From the NCBI GenBank assembly GCA_947176475.1, contig CAMWQX010000056.1, forward strand, positions 1 to 6,938: 6,938 nt of DNA, read 5' to 3'. The notes below the pieces were generated by a model. It did not search any database and was not told the origin of the DNA. It saw nothing but the letters and a program-made list of their open reading frames with translations. A program made the translations under genes and the position numbers. Below are positions 1 through 5,992 of this stretch, piece by piece; positions within the stretch are counted from its first letter, which is position 1; each line of letters starts with the position of its first letter. This stretch comes from an uncultured Bacillota bacterium (GTDB taxonomy: Bacteria; Bacillota_I; Bacilli_A; RF39; UBA660).

Positions 1-58
1 TAACAACAAGCGTTCTAGCAATATTCAATTTTTTCTTTTTAACTTTTTTCGTTTTCAT
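1..58 (-). CDS. 5' end of a Lys-rich protein, probably membrane-anchored (truncated by window edge)
   Basis: Only the first 19 codons are in the window. They start with ATG at 58-56 and read MKTKKVKKKKLNIARTLVV, open to the edge. An excellent AGGAGG ribosome site (64-69) sits 5 bases upstream of the ATG, which makes this a real start. The stop of murG is only 19 bases upstream with no terminator between, so the two genes are probably co-transcribed. A very basic N-terminus running into hydrophobic residues is typical of a cytoplasmic tail before a single membrane segment. By position after murG it could be the divisome protein DivIB/FtsQ, which follows murG in many Firmicutes cell-wall clusters. 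That is inference from context; the visible sequence cannot identify it. Confidence 0.75.
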   Translation of the reverse strand, partial: MKTKKVKKKKLNIARTLVV

Positions 59-63
59 GTCAG

Positions 64-69
64 CCTCCT
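64..69 (-). promoter_or_regulatory. Ribosome binding site of the partial downstream gene
   Basis: AGGAGG on the minus strand, 5 bases before the ATG at 58. It is a full match to the core anti-Shine-Dalgarno target and is the main evidence that the truncated gene is real. Confidence 0.8.
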
Positions 70-77
70 ATCTTTTA

Positions 78-1163
78 TTATTTATTCTTTTGTTCTTTAA
101 TATTTTTATAAATTTCCGTTGCTGGTTTTTCTTCACACATTGCTTTTAAATTATCTGAATACTTTTTTGCCAACTTATCATCATTTAAAATTTCTTCTAT
201 TTTAGTCTTTAAAAGATCTGGTGTTAACTCTCTTTGTTGTATCATTACTCCCGCATCATTTTCGACAATTGCTAAAGCATTATAATATTGATGATTATTT
301 GCAACATATGGACTAGGTATAAGTATACAAGGAATACCTAAAGCCGTTATTTCCGCCATACTCGAAGCTCCTGCACGACTAACTATAACATCCATATCTT
401 TCATTAAACCACATAAATTATCAATATATGGCACAACATGAACACATTTCGGAAGTTTATTTTCCATAAATGCCTCATAACTACTCTTACCTGTAATATA
501 TAAAACTTCATAATTTGCATTATCTAACATCTTTAAATAATCTAAAATACTTTGATTCATTGCTGTACTTCCCAGTGAACCACTAAATATTAAAACCGCT
601 TTTTTATTTTTAGTTAATCCATAATTCGTTTTAGATATTTTTTTGGCTTTTATAGCCGCTTCACTACATGGATTTCCTAAAACTATCGCTGGATAATTCT
701 TAAAATATTCAAGTGAACTCTTAAAACTCAACCAATACTGAGTAACACTTCTATGCAATGCTATATTAGCTTTACCCGGAATTCCATTTTGTTCATGAAC
801 AAAGGTTTTTATGCCACACTTATGCGCTGCTTTGATAACTGGATACGTAACATACCCTCCAACTCCAATAACGGCATCTGGTTTAAACTCGCGCATTATT
901 TGCATACACTTTTTAGTTGCTCTACTTATTAATCCAATATTTTTTATATTTCTTCCCATTAATTTAAGAGAAGTAGATAAACCATATATTTCTAGAGGTA
1001 TATATCTTATTCCCCTATTTGGTACTATATCTTTTTCCATACGATTATGTGTACCTATATAGATAAATTCACTATCAGGTTCCATCTCTTTTATTTTATC
1101 TAAAATTGCTAAGGCTGGATAAATGTGTCCCCCAGTACCACCAGCGGTAATTATTACACGCAT
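78..1163 (-). CDS. murG: UDP-N-acetylglucosamine:lipid I N-acetylglucosaminyltransferase MurG
   Basis: MurG transfers GlcNAc from UDP-GlcNAc to lipid I, making lipid II on the inner face of the membrane, the last cytoplasmic step of peptidoglycan synthesis. The two-domain GT-B family signatures are all present. The N-terminal Gly-rich loop GGTGGH is at residues 8-13, HEQNGIPG at 123-130 and LGNP at 162-165. The second Gly loop is SGSLGS (194-199), a slightly divergent form of the usual GGSxGA. The donor-binding region has SRAGASSMAE (262-271), GIPCILIPSP (276-285) and NNHQYYNA (289-296). I chose the ATG at 1163 (361 residues, normal for the family). A GTG three codons upstream (1172) overlaps the ribosome site, whereas GAGGTG (1170-1175) lies 6 bases before the ATG. 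The gene has its own likely promoter, follows the SGNH gene terminator, and is followed after 19 bases by another gene. Confidence 0.97.
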   Translation of the reverse strand: MRVIITAGGTGGHIYPALAILDKIKEMEPDSEFIYIGTHNRMEKDIVPNRGIRYIPLEIYGLSTSLKLMGRNIKNIGLISRATKKCMQIMREFKPDAVIGVGGYVTYPVIKAAHKCGIKTFVHEQNGIPGKANIALHRSVTQYWLSFKSSLEYFKNYPAIVLGNPCSEAAIKAKKISKTNYGLTKNKKAVLIFSGSLGSTAMNQSILDYLKMLDNANYEVLYITGKSSYEAFMENKLPKCVHVVPYIDNLCGLMKDMDVIVSRAGASSMAEITALGIPCILIPSPYVANNHQYYNALAIVENDAGVMIQQRELTPDLLKTKIEEILNDDKLAKKYSDNLKAMCEEKPATEIYKNIKEQKNK

Positions 1164-1169
1164 ACTTTT

Positions 1170-1175
1170 CACCTC
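1170..1175 (-). promoter_or_regulatory. Ribosome binding site that fixes the murG start
   Basis: GAGGTG on the minus strand with 6 bases to the ATG at 1163. The upstream in-frame GTG (1172-1170) is part of this site and so cannot use it. The annotated start should therefore be the ATG, giving the family-typical MRVIITAGGTGGH beginning. Confidence 0.75.
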
Positions 1176-1182
1176 TATTACA

Positions 1183-1211
1183 ATTATATAATAAATCGTT
1201 CATTTCTTTAA
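1183..1211 (-). promoter_or_regulatory. Probable sigma-A-type promoter of murG
   Basis: A perfect -10 TATAAT (1183-1188) lies 17 bases downstream of a weak -35 TTAAAG (1206-1211, 3 of 6 matches). The predicted start of transcription falls almost at the ribosome site, so the untranslated leader would be very short. The terminator just upstream means murG needs a promoter in this gap. The -10 and spacing are good and the -35 poor, so the call is moderate. Confidence 0.45.
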
Positions 1212-1255
1212 CTGATTTACTTAAATATTGTGTAAAGTTCAAAAACTTATTGACA

Positions 1256-1272
1256 AAGAAAATAATTTTCTT
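1256..1272. repeat. Perfect AT-rich inverted repeat in the murG upstream gap
   Basis: Two 8-base arms (AAGAAAAT and ATTTTCTT) are separated by one base. The site lies about 45 bases upstream of the murG -35 and could be an operator. In DNA this AT-rich, short palindromes also arise by chance. It has no T-tail in the murG direction that would make it a terminator. Confidence 0.3.
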
Positions 1273-1302
1273 ACCTATAACTCTAATATTTATTATCAAA
1301 TT

Positions 1303-1335
1303 AAAAACAAAAAAAGATAGTCAAATTTAACTATC
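1303..1335 (-). terminator. Rho-independent terminator of the SGNH hydrolase gene
   Basis: On the minus strand GATAGTT and GACTATC form a 7-pair stem (one T-G wobble) with a 6-base loop, followed by seven T (1309-1315) and further T-rich sequence. The TAG stop codon of the SGNH gene (1333-1331) is inside the 5' arm. It separates that gene from murG. Confidence 0.75.
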
Positions 1336-2488
1336 CTTGTCTTATCGAATTATAACTAACCATATCCTCATTAACTGTATTTGTTTTATCATAATCAAGT
1401 AAAACACTATAAAGAAAATGCAAAATATTATTACTATTTTCTAAATCATCTTGGGCAATGGCATTATCCACAAGATTGAAAATTCTCTCATAATCTCCAC
1501 TCCCATAATGTAACCCAGCACTATCATATTTATTAATAAAGTCTGGTGTTAAGTTTAAATCTACATAATTTAAATTACTAATTTCCGAATTGCTAATATA
1601 CTCTTTTAAAGAAGCATTAAAAGTATTTATTCCTGCATTATTTACCGTAATTGCCGTATTATCATTTACCGGACCAACTGAAACTATATAAATATTATGA
1701 TTACTCCATCTATCAGTAGCAAGTTCCACAAACTTTTGATAATAAGTCTTGGCACTAACATAGGTATAATCATTAACCCCTAACCATATGACGATATTAT
1801 AATTCTTATCATCATCCATTTTCGTTTCTAAACCTTCAATACCACCATTTAAAGCATTCGTTTTATCGCCAGAAAAATTTCCTTTTCCAACTAACCAACT
1901 ATAGCCATACCCTATACCATAGACCGTATTTTCTTCATTAACAACACCACTTAAAAGCATTCCTTTAGTTCGCGAATCTCCAAGATATAAATTATCTCTT
2001 AAAATAATTTGATTGCCATCTAGCAAACCCAAAATTTTGGCATTATCCAATCCTGGATAACTAGCAAATAAATTACTTGAAGCATTTTGATACCTCGAAG
2101 TGGAAAGGAGATTTATTAAATCATTAGAAGTTAAATTATTTTTTTCTAATAAATATTTAATTTCTAGAAGGGTATTTATATTTTCTGGAATATCTCCCAT
2201 TTCAAATATTTCATCATCAATATTATCCTCAACCATTTTCTCATTGGATAATTCTAACAAATTAGTATGATAATCATATCTAACAGTTGCATTTCGCACC
2301 ATTTCTGAGTTAACAAGTTCTTGTTCCAAATTCACTTCTTTAGTTACATTTTCTTGGCTATCATTTTTATTATTTTTAAATCCCAAGCCATTAAGATTAA
2401 GATCAGTTGCTCCAACCATCATCAAGGTTAAATAAGCAAATCCAGCTCTATATAAAGATCTCTTTAAACAACTAATAATTTTACGCAT
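1331..2488 (-). CDS. Secreted or anchored SGNH/GDSL-type hydrolase
   Basis: A 385-residue protein with a basic start and a short hydrophobic stretch (about 14-27) ending in VGA, a possible signal peptidase site, so it probably acts outside the membrane. Residues 30-160 are a polar, Asn-rich region without recognised motifs. The catalytic half shows the SGNH blocks: GDSR (170-173, nucleophile Ser172), a Gly-rich block at 191-195, GVND (237-240, oxyanion Asn239) and SAGLHYG with His327. The Asp usually three residues before the His is Ala324 here. Members of this superfamily deacylate or de-esterify many substrates, often cell-wall glycans; the substrate here is unknown. The frame is open upstream to 2560, but I start at the ATG at 2488. 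It has AAAGGGGG 8 bases upstream, and a perfect promoter lies inside the longer reading. The gene is monocistronic between its promoter and terminator. Confidence 0.85.
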   Translation of the reverse strand: MRKIISCLKRSLYRAGFAYLTLMMVGATDLNLNGLGFKNNKNDSQENVTKEVNLEQELVNSEMVRNATVRYDYHTNLLELSNEKMVEDNIDDEIFEMGDIPENINTLLEIKYLLEKNNLTSNDLINLLSTSRYQNASSNLFASYPGLDNAKILGLLDGNQIILRDNLYLGDSRTKGMLLSGVVNEENTVYGIGYGYSWLVGKGNFSGDKTNALNGGIEGLETKMDDDKNYNIVIWLGVNDYTYVSAKTYYQKFVELATDRWSNHNIYIVSVGPVNDNTAITVNNAGINTFNASLKEYISNSEISNLNYVDLNLTPDFINKYDSAGLHYGSGDYERIFNLVDNAIAQDDLENSNNILHFLYSVLLDYDKTNTVNEDMVSYNSIRQG

Positions 2489-2496
2489 TAAAAAAA

Positions 2497-2504
2497 CCCC
2501 CTTT
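2497..2504 (-). promoter_or_regulatory. Ribosome binding site that fixes the SGNH gene start
   Basis: AAAGGGGG on the minus strand, 8 bases before the ATG at 2488. It is one base off the AAGGAGG core. The same GGGGG form is used by the transglutaminase gene. Confidence 0.7.
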
Positions 2505-2516
2505 TTTCTGAGGTGT

Positions 2517-2545
2517 ATTATAACAAATCCTTCGTTTCTTGTCAA
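2517..2545 (-). promoter_or_regulatory. Perfect-consensus sigma-A promoter of the SGNH hydrolase gene
   Basis: TTGACA (2540-2545), a 17-base spacer and TATAAT (2517-2522) match the vegetative consensus exactly, with a TGn extended -10 just before TATAAT. The predicted transcription start is near 2510, giving a leader of roughly 20 bases. Because the promoter lies inside the longer open frame, the in-frame start at 2560 cannot be the one used from this promoter. Confidence 0.88.
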
Positions 2546-2561
2546 AAATCTCTTATCCATT

Positions 2562-2583
2562 AAAAAAGGCTTATAAAAGCCTA
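2562..2583 (-). terminator. Rho-independent terminator of the transglutaminase-like gene
   Basis: On the minus strand AGGCTT, loop TTAT and AAGCCT form a perfect 6-pair stem, followed by six T (2562-2567). The stop codon TAG (2583-2581) supplies the first bases of the stem. It isolates this gene from the SGNH promoter immediately downstream. Confidence 0.85.
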
Positions 2584-3504
2584 GTATATTTTTATTTCAA
2601 TAGCTTCCTCGCCTCTTAGCGAAAGAATTTGGTCAACCACTTGATCATATTGTTCTTTTTCAGAAGCTATCTGCTCTTCATAATATTTTAGATATAATTC
2701 CTCATATTCTTTATAATAATCTCCTAGTTCATCAACCTTTGCTTGAGCTCTCAACCTTCTCGTATCATAAGTTATACGAGAACCATAATCTTCGCCAAAA
2801 TACGTATAAACACCTAAATTATCATCATATCTATTAAATTCATTATCGACAAACATATCGGGATTAAATTTAACATCTTCATTAGCAATGGAAATAAAAT
2901 GTCCCCATACATCTCTTAAGAATACCGTCTTATTAGTTGGATCATATAGGAATATATGCTTTCCATCTCTTACATAAGTTACAGCATGTGGATTTTCATC
3001 TGATGGAATATCTTTATAGATATTTCCATAAACAACTCCACTTTCATATCCTAAACTATCAAAAACTTTAAATAAATTAAAAGCTTGATTACGACAAACC
3101 CCTTCACCTAAGACAACCGATATACCTAAGTTACCTGTTGGTTCAAAATCAGAATCACAATATGTAAATTTATCTCCTAAAGATATCCATCCATTTTCTT
3201 CCATATTAGTATAAGCTACAAATACTTCCATAGATGAATTATTCATATCCGAATTCTCAATAGCTTGCGCAATTAATTCTATATATTTATCATAATTTTG
3301 ATAAGCTTCTTTAAATACCTCATTATTTATTAATGTAGCCGTCTCATGATATTCTTGAGTTGCTCTCATTGATCTTGCTTCATTTATACCATTACCTATC
3401 ATAACGGTAGATGAAATAAGAACAAAACCTCCTGCTATAATACCTCCAATAGCCTTAGGATAAGCTGTCCAATGAATTCCTTCGTTTTCTCTTTTTTTAG
3501 ACAT
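2581..3504 (-). CDS. Membrane-anchored transglutaminase-like (papain-fold) protein
   Basis: A 307-residue protein with a basic N-terminus and one hydrophobic segment (about 17-37), so most of it probably faces outward. The transglutaminase-like core has the expected triad order: Cys137 in GEGVCRNQAF, His173 in NPHAVTYV and Asp188 in LYDPTN. The GVCR-type Cys motif followed by an HAV block and YDPT is characteristic of bacterial members, which act as cysteine proteases, amidases or crosslinking enzymes. The substrate cannot be told from sequence. Residues 248-295 are rich in Glu, Lys, Tyr and Gln and look like a long helix or coiled coil. The ATG at 3504 has CAGGGGGT 6 bases upstream and a perfect promoter. 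The gene follows the carboxypeptidase gene after 58 bases and ends in its own terminator. A cell-wall role is inference from location and neighbours. Confidence 0.85.
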   Translation of the reverse strand: MSKKRENEGIHWTAYPKAIGGIIAGGFVLISSTVMIGNGINEARSMRATQEYHETATLINNEVFKEAYQNYDKYIELIAQAIENSDMNNSSMEVFVAYTNMEENGWISLGDKFTYCDSDFEPTGNLGISVVLGEGVCRNQAFNLFKVFDSLGYESGVVYGNIYKDIPSDENPHAVTYVRDGKHIFLYDPTNKTVFLRDVWGHFISIANEDVKFNPDMFVDNEFNRYDDNLGVYTYFGEDYGSRITYDTRRLRAQAKVDELGDYYKEYEELYLKYYEEQIASEKEQYDQVVDQILSLRGEEAIEIKIY

Positions 3505-3530
3505 TAAAATACCCCCTGTATCGAGGATAT

Positions 3531-3559
3531 ATTATAGCATAAGGCTTATTTGTTGTCAA
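3531..3559 (-). promoter_or_regulatory. Perfect-consensus sigma-A promoter of the transglutaminase-like gene
   Basis: TTGACA (3554-3559), a 17-base spacer and TATAAT (3531-3536), with a TGn extended -10 motif. The -35 begins 3 bases after the stop codon of the carboxypeptidase gene (3563). Predicted transcription start is near 3524 and the leader about 20 bases. It closely resembles the SGNH gene promoter. Confidence 0.9.
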
Positions 3560-3562
3560 AAA

Positions 3563-4561
3563 TCACTTAGCCAAATAATAGGCATAATATTCATCATAAG
3601 TAATTCCTTCTTCATAGACCTTTGTAGCAAGTTCTACACCGACATATCGATAATGCCATGATTCATAATTATAACCGGTCAATTTTTGTTTACCTTCGGG
3701 ATAACGTAGAATAAATCCATATTTATGCGCATTTTTGATAAGCCAAGCATACGTTTTCGAATCTTTAAATCCTGATTGTGTCTGACATTCTTTAGAATAA
3801 ATATCTAAAGAAAGCCCTGTTTGATGTTCTGAAAATCCCGGACGAGCCGCTATGGAATCGGCATATTTAGTTCCTTTAAAATCCTCATATTGTTTATACA
3901 CCCTAGCCTGATCTTGATAAGAGCGATATCCACTTAGGGCTAACAAATAAATTCCTTCATTATTGGCAGCTTCCCACATTTGCATATAAGCATCATATGC
4001 TACTTGTCTTACCTTAACTGTATCTTTTTCTAAACCTAAACGGTATTTCCAAGGAATATCTACTAAATCATCCGGTTCATAATCCGCACCCAATTCATAA
4101 TACTTATTAACCATCATCGCATATTCTTCATCACGATCAGTCTTTTTTGTATTCGTATAAAAATCATCAATTGTACCGACATTGACAGATGCTACTATAG
4201 CATCATAATCATATCCTTCAGTCCCATGATATTTAAAGAAGTCCTCTTCCTTTGTTATAACTTGTGATAAATATTTATCCAAATTAGCAAATATAAAATA
4301 TTTTTTAGGTACAAACTCCGTAATAAACTCATTATATTGATAAGTTAATATTTTATCTAACTCTTCCGCCTTTAAATTATTCTCTAAAATATGTACTTGT
4401 TCTTCACTATAACCAACTTCTAATAATTTATATTCATATGACTGGGTATATTGGTATTCCTTATATTTTTTCATGCCAAAATGTAATAATACTCCCATTA
4501 TTATTAAGACAACTAAAACAATTTTTGGCCATTTTTTTAACTTATATACTTTTCTTGTCAT
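3563..4561 (-). CDS. VanY/DacB-type zinc D,D-carboxypeptidase, membrane-anchored
   Basis: The enzyme removes the terminal D-Ala from peptidoglycan stem peptides outside the membrane. The protein is 332 residues with a basic tail and one membrane anchor (about 13-28). An N-terminal region (about 40-170), common in Firmicutes homologues, ends in NKYYELGADYEPDDLVDI. The M15-type catalytic domain (about 180-315) has SGYRS (210-214), then SEHQTGLSLD with zinc ligands His246 and Asp253. ESWHYRYVG follows, with catalytic Glu300 and zinc ligand His303. All key residues are present. No VanA/B-type ligase, VanH or VanX is in the window, so this is best read as a housekeeping wall enzyme and not vancomycin resistance. 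The start at 4561 has GAGG 8 bases upstream and its own promoter. No convincing terminator follows, so some transcripts may run into the transglutaminase-like gene. Confidence 0.93.
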   Translation of the reverse strand: MTRKVYKLKKWPKIVLVVLIIMGVLLHFGMKKYKEYQYTQSYEYKLLEVGYSEEQVHILENNLKAEELDKILTYQYNEFITEFVPKKYFIFANLDKYLSQVITKEEDFFKYHGTEGYDYDAIVASVNVGTIDDFYTNTKKTDRDEEYAMMVNKYYELGADYEPDDLVDIPWKYRLGLEKDTVKVRQVAYDAYMQMWEAANNEGIYLLALSGYRSYQDQARVYKQYEDFKGTKYADSIAARPGFSEHQTGLSLDIYSKECQTQSGFKDSKTYAWLIKNAHKYGFILRYPEGKQKLTGYNYESWHYRYVGVELATKVYEEGITYDEYYAYYLAK

Positions 4562-4579
4562 ATCATTATCCTCAATTCA

Positions 4580-4608
4580 ATTATAAAACAAATAAAATTT
4601 TACTTCAA
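4580..4608 (-). promoter_or_regulatory. Probable sigma-A-type promoter of the carboxypeptidase gene
   Basis: A perfect -10 TATAAT (4580-4585), a 17-base spacer and -35 TTGAAG (4603-4608, 4 of 6 matches). It sits between the HU terminator and the carboxypeptidase start, where a promoter is required. It lacks the GGGGG leader shared by the two downstream genes. Confidence 0.7.
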
Positions 4609-4630
4609 CGAGTATTAAAAATACTTTACA

Positions 4631-4657
4631 AAGAAAAAAGAACTCAATAATGAGTTC
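4631..4657 (-). terminator. Rho-independent terminator of the HU gene
   Basis: On the minus strand GAACTCA, loop TTAT and TGAGTTC form a perfect 7-pair stem followed by six T (4634-4639). The stem begins 11 bases after the HU stop codon. Confidence 0.92.
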
Positions 4658-4668
4658 CCTTAAATATT

Positions 4669-4941
4669 CTAGTTAACAGAATCTTTTAATTTGCTTCCAG
4701 CTTTGAAGTTAACAACAGTCTTAGCTGCAATTTTCATTGGTTCCTTAGTTAAAGGATTGATTCCTTCACGTGCAGGTCTAACTTTTGCAGTAAAAGTTCC
4801 TTGTCCAACGAAAGTAACTTTTCCACTTTCTTTAAGACCTTTTGTTATACCTTTCCAAAAGCTATCTACAGCTTTAGCAGCATCGGCTTTAGTTAAACCA
4901 GCATCTGCAGCAATAAAATCTACTAATTCAGATCTTGACAT
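4669..4941 (-). CDS. hup: Nucleoid-associated DNA-binding protein HU
   Basis: HU is a small basic protein that dimerises, binds DNA with little sequence preference and bends it, packing the nucleoid and helping replication, repair and recombination. At 90 residues it has the exact family size. The helical N-terminus (MSRSELVDFIAADAGLTKAD) leads to the VTFVGQGTFTAK strands. The DNA-binding arm RPAREGINPLTKEP (residues 56-69) includes the Pro that intercalates between base pairs (Pro63). The protein ends in the typical FKAGSKLKDSVN. The arm has GIN where GRN is most common, a minor change. A strong GGGAGGT ribosome site lies 8 bases before the ATG. Codon choice looks richer in G and C than in the neighbours, as expected for a highly expressed gene. 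It is monocistronic between terminators. IHF is unlikely given the Firmicutes context. Confidence 0.97.
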   Translation of the reverse strand: MSRSELVDFIAADAGLTKADAAKAVDSFWKGITKGLKESGKVTFVGQGTFTAKVRPAREGINPLTKEPMKIAAKTVVNFKAGSKLKDSVN

Positions 4942-4971
4942 ATAAATGTACCTCCCATATATTTTTTATTT

Positions 4972-4992
4972 CGTAGGCATTGCTACCCTACA
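4972..4992 (-). other. Possible hairpin at the 5' end of the HU mRNA
   Basis: On the minus strand TGTAGG and CCTACG can form a 6-pair stem (one T-G) with a 9-base loop. If the tentative promoter upstream is right, transcription starts at or next to this hairpin. It lies about 30 bases before the ATG and leaves the ribosome site free. It has no T-tail, so it is not a terminator. Confidence 0.35.
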
Positions 4993-4997
4993 TATAA

Positions 4998-5026
4998 AAT
5001 GTACCAAAATAAATTATTAAATGCAA
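4998..5026 (-). promoter_or_regulatory. Tentative promoter of the HU gene
   Basis: TTGCAT (5021-5026), a 17-base spacer and TACATT (4998-5003) with a TGG extended -10. Matches are 3 of 6 and 4 of 6. A promoter is expected in this gap because a terminator lies immediately upstream and HU is normally strongly expressed, but this placement is uncertain. Confidence 0.3.
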
Positions 5027-5027
5027 G

Positions 5028-5059
5028 AAAAAAGTGCAAAAATCTACGCAAAATCGCAC
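5028..5059 (-). terminator. Probable terminator of the unknown 282-residue gene
   Basis: On the minus strand GTGCGA and TTGCAC form a 6-pair stem (one G-T) around a 14-base loop, followed by six T (5028-5033). The loop is long and the stem weak, but the T-tract and the position just past the stop codon fit. Confidence 0.55.
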
Positions 5060-5066
5060 ATTTTAT

Positions 5067-5915
5067 CTAAATTAACCCTTTTTCTTCGGGAAAATTGTAT
5101 AATAATTCATCTTTCAAACAATATGTAATGATTCTTAAATAGATATCAATATACGGTTTATTTTGCGAAAAATACTTATCATATGGCTTCTTATGAATAT
5201 TTAAACCATCAAATTCATAAACCATTTCCATTTCTCCGAGAGTTTTATCAATAATTAAAACTCCACAAGAATTATCAAAATCCCTACCATACTTATCTTT
5301 TAACCTTTTCACTTCAATATCATATGTTGGTTTTAAATATTCCTTTAATTTAGCCATGCAACGCTCAATTATATCATCTTTTTTCTTCTTATCACCATCA
5401 TGGATAACATCTAACATTATAACCAATCTTTGATATTCCATACTAGGATGCTCAGGACTTTCTTCATAAATTTTCTTTTGTCTTCTCATTCCATAACCCA
5501 TAGAAATGGAGAATCGATTCATATCTGGTCTTAATCTTTTCTTGCAAAGATAGTTACCATTCATTATATACTCTTTTTCTCTTAAAATACGATGAAGATT
5601 ATTAAACTTTCTACTAAATTCCCGATAAAAATTTAATCCACATTGATAAAAAGCATATTCATCTTTACTATCTAAAGAATGCGATTCATCAACGTAAAAC
5701 CCAAATTGGTTGCGTAAGATCTTAATATCCTTCGTAACACAAGAACACTCATCAAAGAGAAAACCTTCCTTTTCCAGTTCACTCCTATAGGCTTCTATTT
5801 CCGCATCCAATGTTCTTAAACGCCTCTTTGATTCATCATCAACATTCATAAGGAAATCATCATATGATAAAATCTTACTTTTTTCTGATGATGCAGTTTC
5901 CATAAGACCAAACAT
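5067..5915 (-). CDS. Uncharacterised soluble protein, 282 residues
   Basis: I do not recognise a family. The protein has no signal peptide or membrane segment, is rich in Lys, Glu, Asp and Tyr, and should be cytoplasmic. Residues 26-50 (DESKRRLRTLDAEIEAYRSELEKE) look like a charged helix or short coiled coil. Residues 97-115 look like a second basic helix, and 176-210 is a Lys-rich helical stretch. A predicted beta-strand pair (CGVLIID, EMEMVYEFDG) follows at 217-236. There are six Cys (57, 59, 92, 124, 186, 217) plus Cys266; the CSC pair at 57-59 is not part of a clear zinc motif. The start at 5915 is supported by AAGGAAGTGAT (5921-5931), nearly the full anti-Shine-Dalgarno complement, 5 bases upstream. 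Met5 is a less likely start. It lies between terminators, so its neighbours give no functional clue. Confidence 0.85.
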   Translation of the reverse strand: MFGLMETASSEKSKILSYDDFLMNVDDESKRRLRTLDAEIEAYRSELEKEGFLFDECSCVTKDIKILRNQFGFYVDESHSLDSKDEYAFYQCGLNFYREFSRKFNNLHRILREKEYIMNGNYLCKKRLRPDMNRFSISMGYGMRRQKKIYEESPEHPSMEYQRLVIMLDVIHDGDKKKKDDIIERCMAKLKEYLKPTYDIEVKRLKDKYGRDFDNSCGVLIIDKTLGEMEMVYEFDGLNIHKKPYDKYFSQNKPYIDIYLRIITYCLKDELLYNFPEEKGLI

Positions 5916-5939
5916 ATAAAATCACTTCCTTCTCTTTTT

Positions 5940-5945
5940 ATTATA
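5940..5945 (-). promoter_or_regulatory. Candidate -10 element for the unknown gene
   Basis: TATAAT on the minus strand, about 25 bases before the start codon. No good -35 is found at 16-18 bases: the nearest, TTTACA, is 20 bases away. A promoter is expected here because the Wzz terminator precedes it. Confidence 0.4.
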
Positions 5946-5992
5946 CAATAACCATACGCATATTATGTAAATAACAAGTATAATTAAGCATC

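Noticed and set aside
811..1062. 83-codon plus-strand reading frame inside murG
   Set aside because: It is antisense to strongly conserved MurG coding sequence and has no recognisable domain.
1250..1275. Plus-strand TTGACA followed by an AT-rich stretch, as a plus-strand promoter
   Set aside because: No acceptable -10 lies at 16-18 bases (TATAAC is at 20), and no plus-strand gene follows.
1096..1299. 67-codon minus-strand reading frame overlapping the murG start in another frame
   Set aside because: It begins at TTG without a ribosome site, and its second half is an out-of-frame reading of murG.
2489..2560. 24-codon N-terminal extension of the SGNH gene
   Set aside because: The extension contains the perfect promoter and the ribosome site, and the ATG at 2488 is ideally spaced from that site.
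3509..3530. Hairpin ATATCCTC/GGGGGTAT that would hide the transglutaminase ribosome site
   Set aside because: The predicted transcription start is near 3524, so most of the 5' arm would not be in the RNA. The equivalent pairing upstream of the SGNH gene fails for the same reason. It should be reconsidered only if transcription starts further upstream.
3563..4561. Vancomycin resistance locus
   Set aside because: Only a VanY-type carboxypeptidase is present. No VanA/B-type ligase, VanH, VanX or VanS/VanR is seen, and such carboxypeptidases are common housekeeping enzymes.
4438..4650. 70-codon plus-strand reading frame across the start of the carboxypeptidase gene
   Set aside because: It runs antisense through the promoter, ribosome site and HU terminator, all of which are well supported on the minus strand.
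4691..4945. 84-codon plus-strand reading frame opposite the HU gene
   Set aside because: It is a mirror of the HU gene, produced by its codon pattern. No ribosome site or protein motif supports it.
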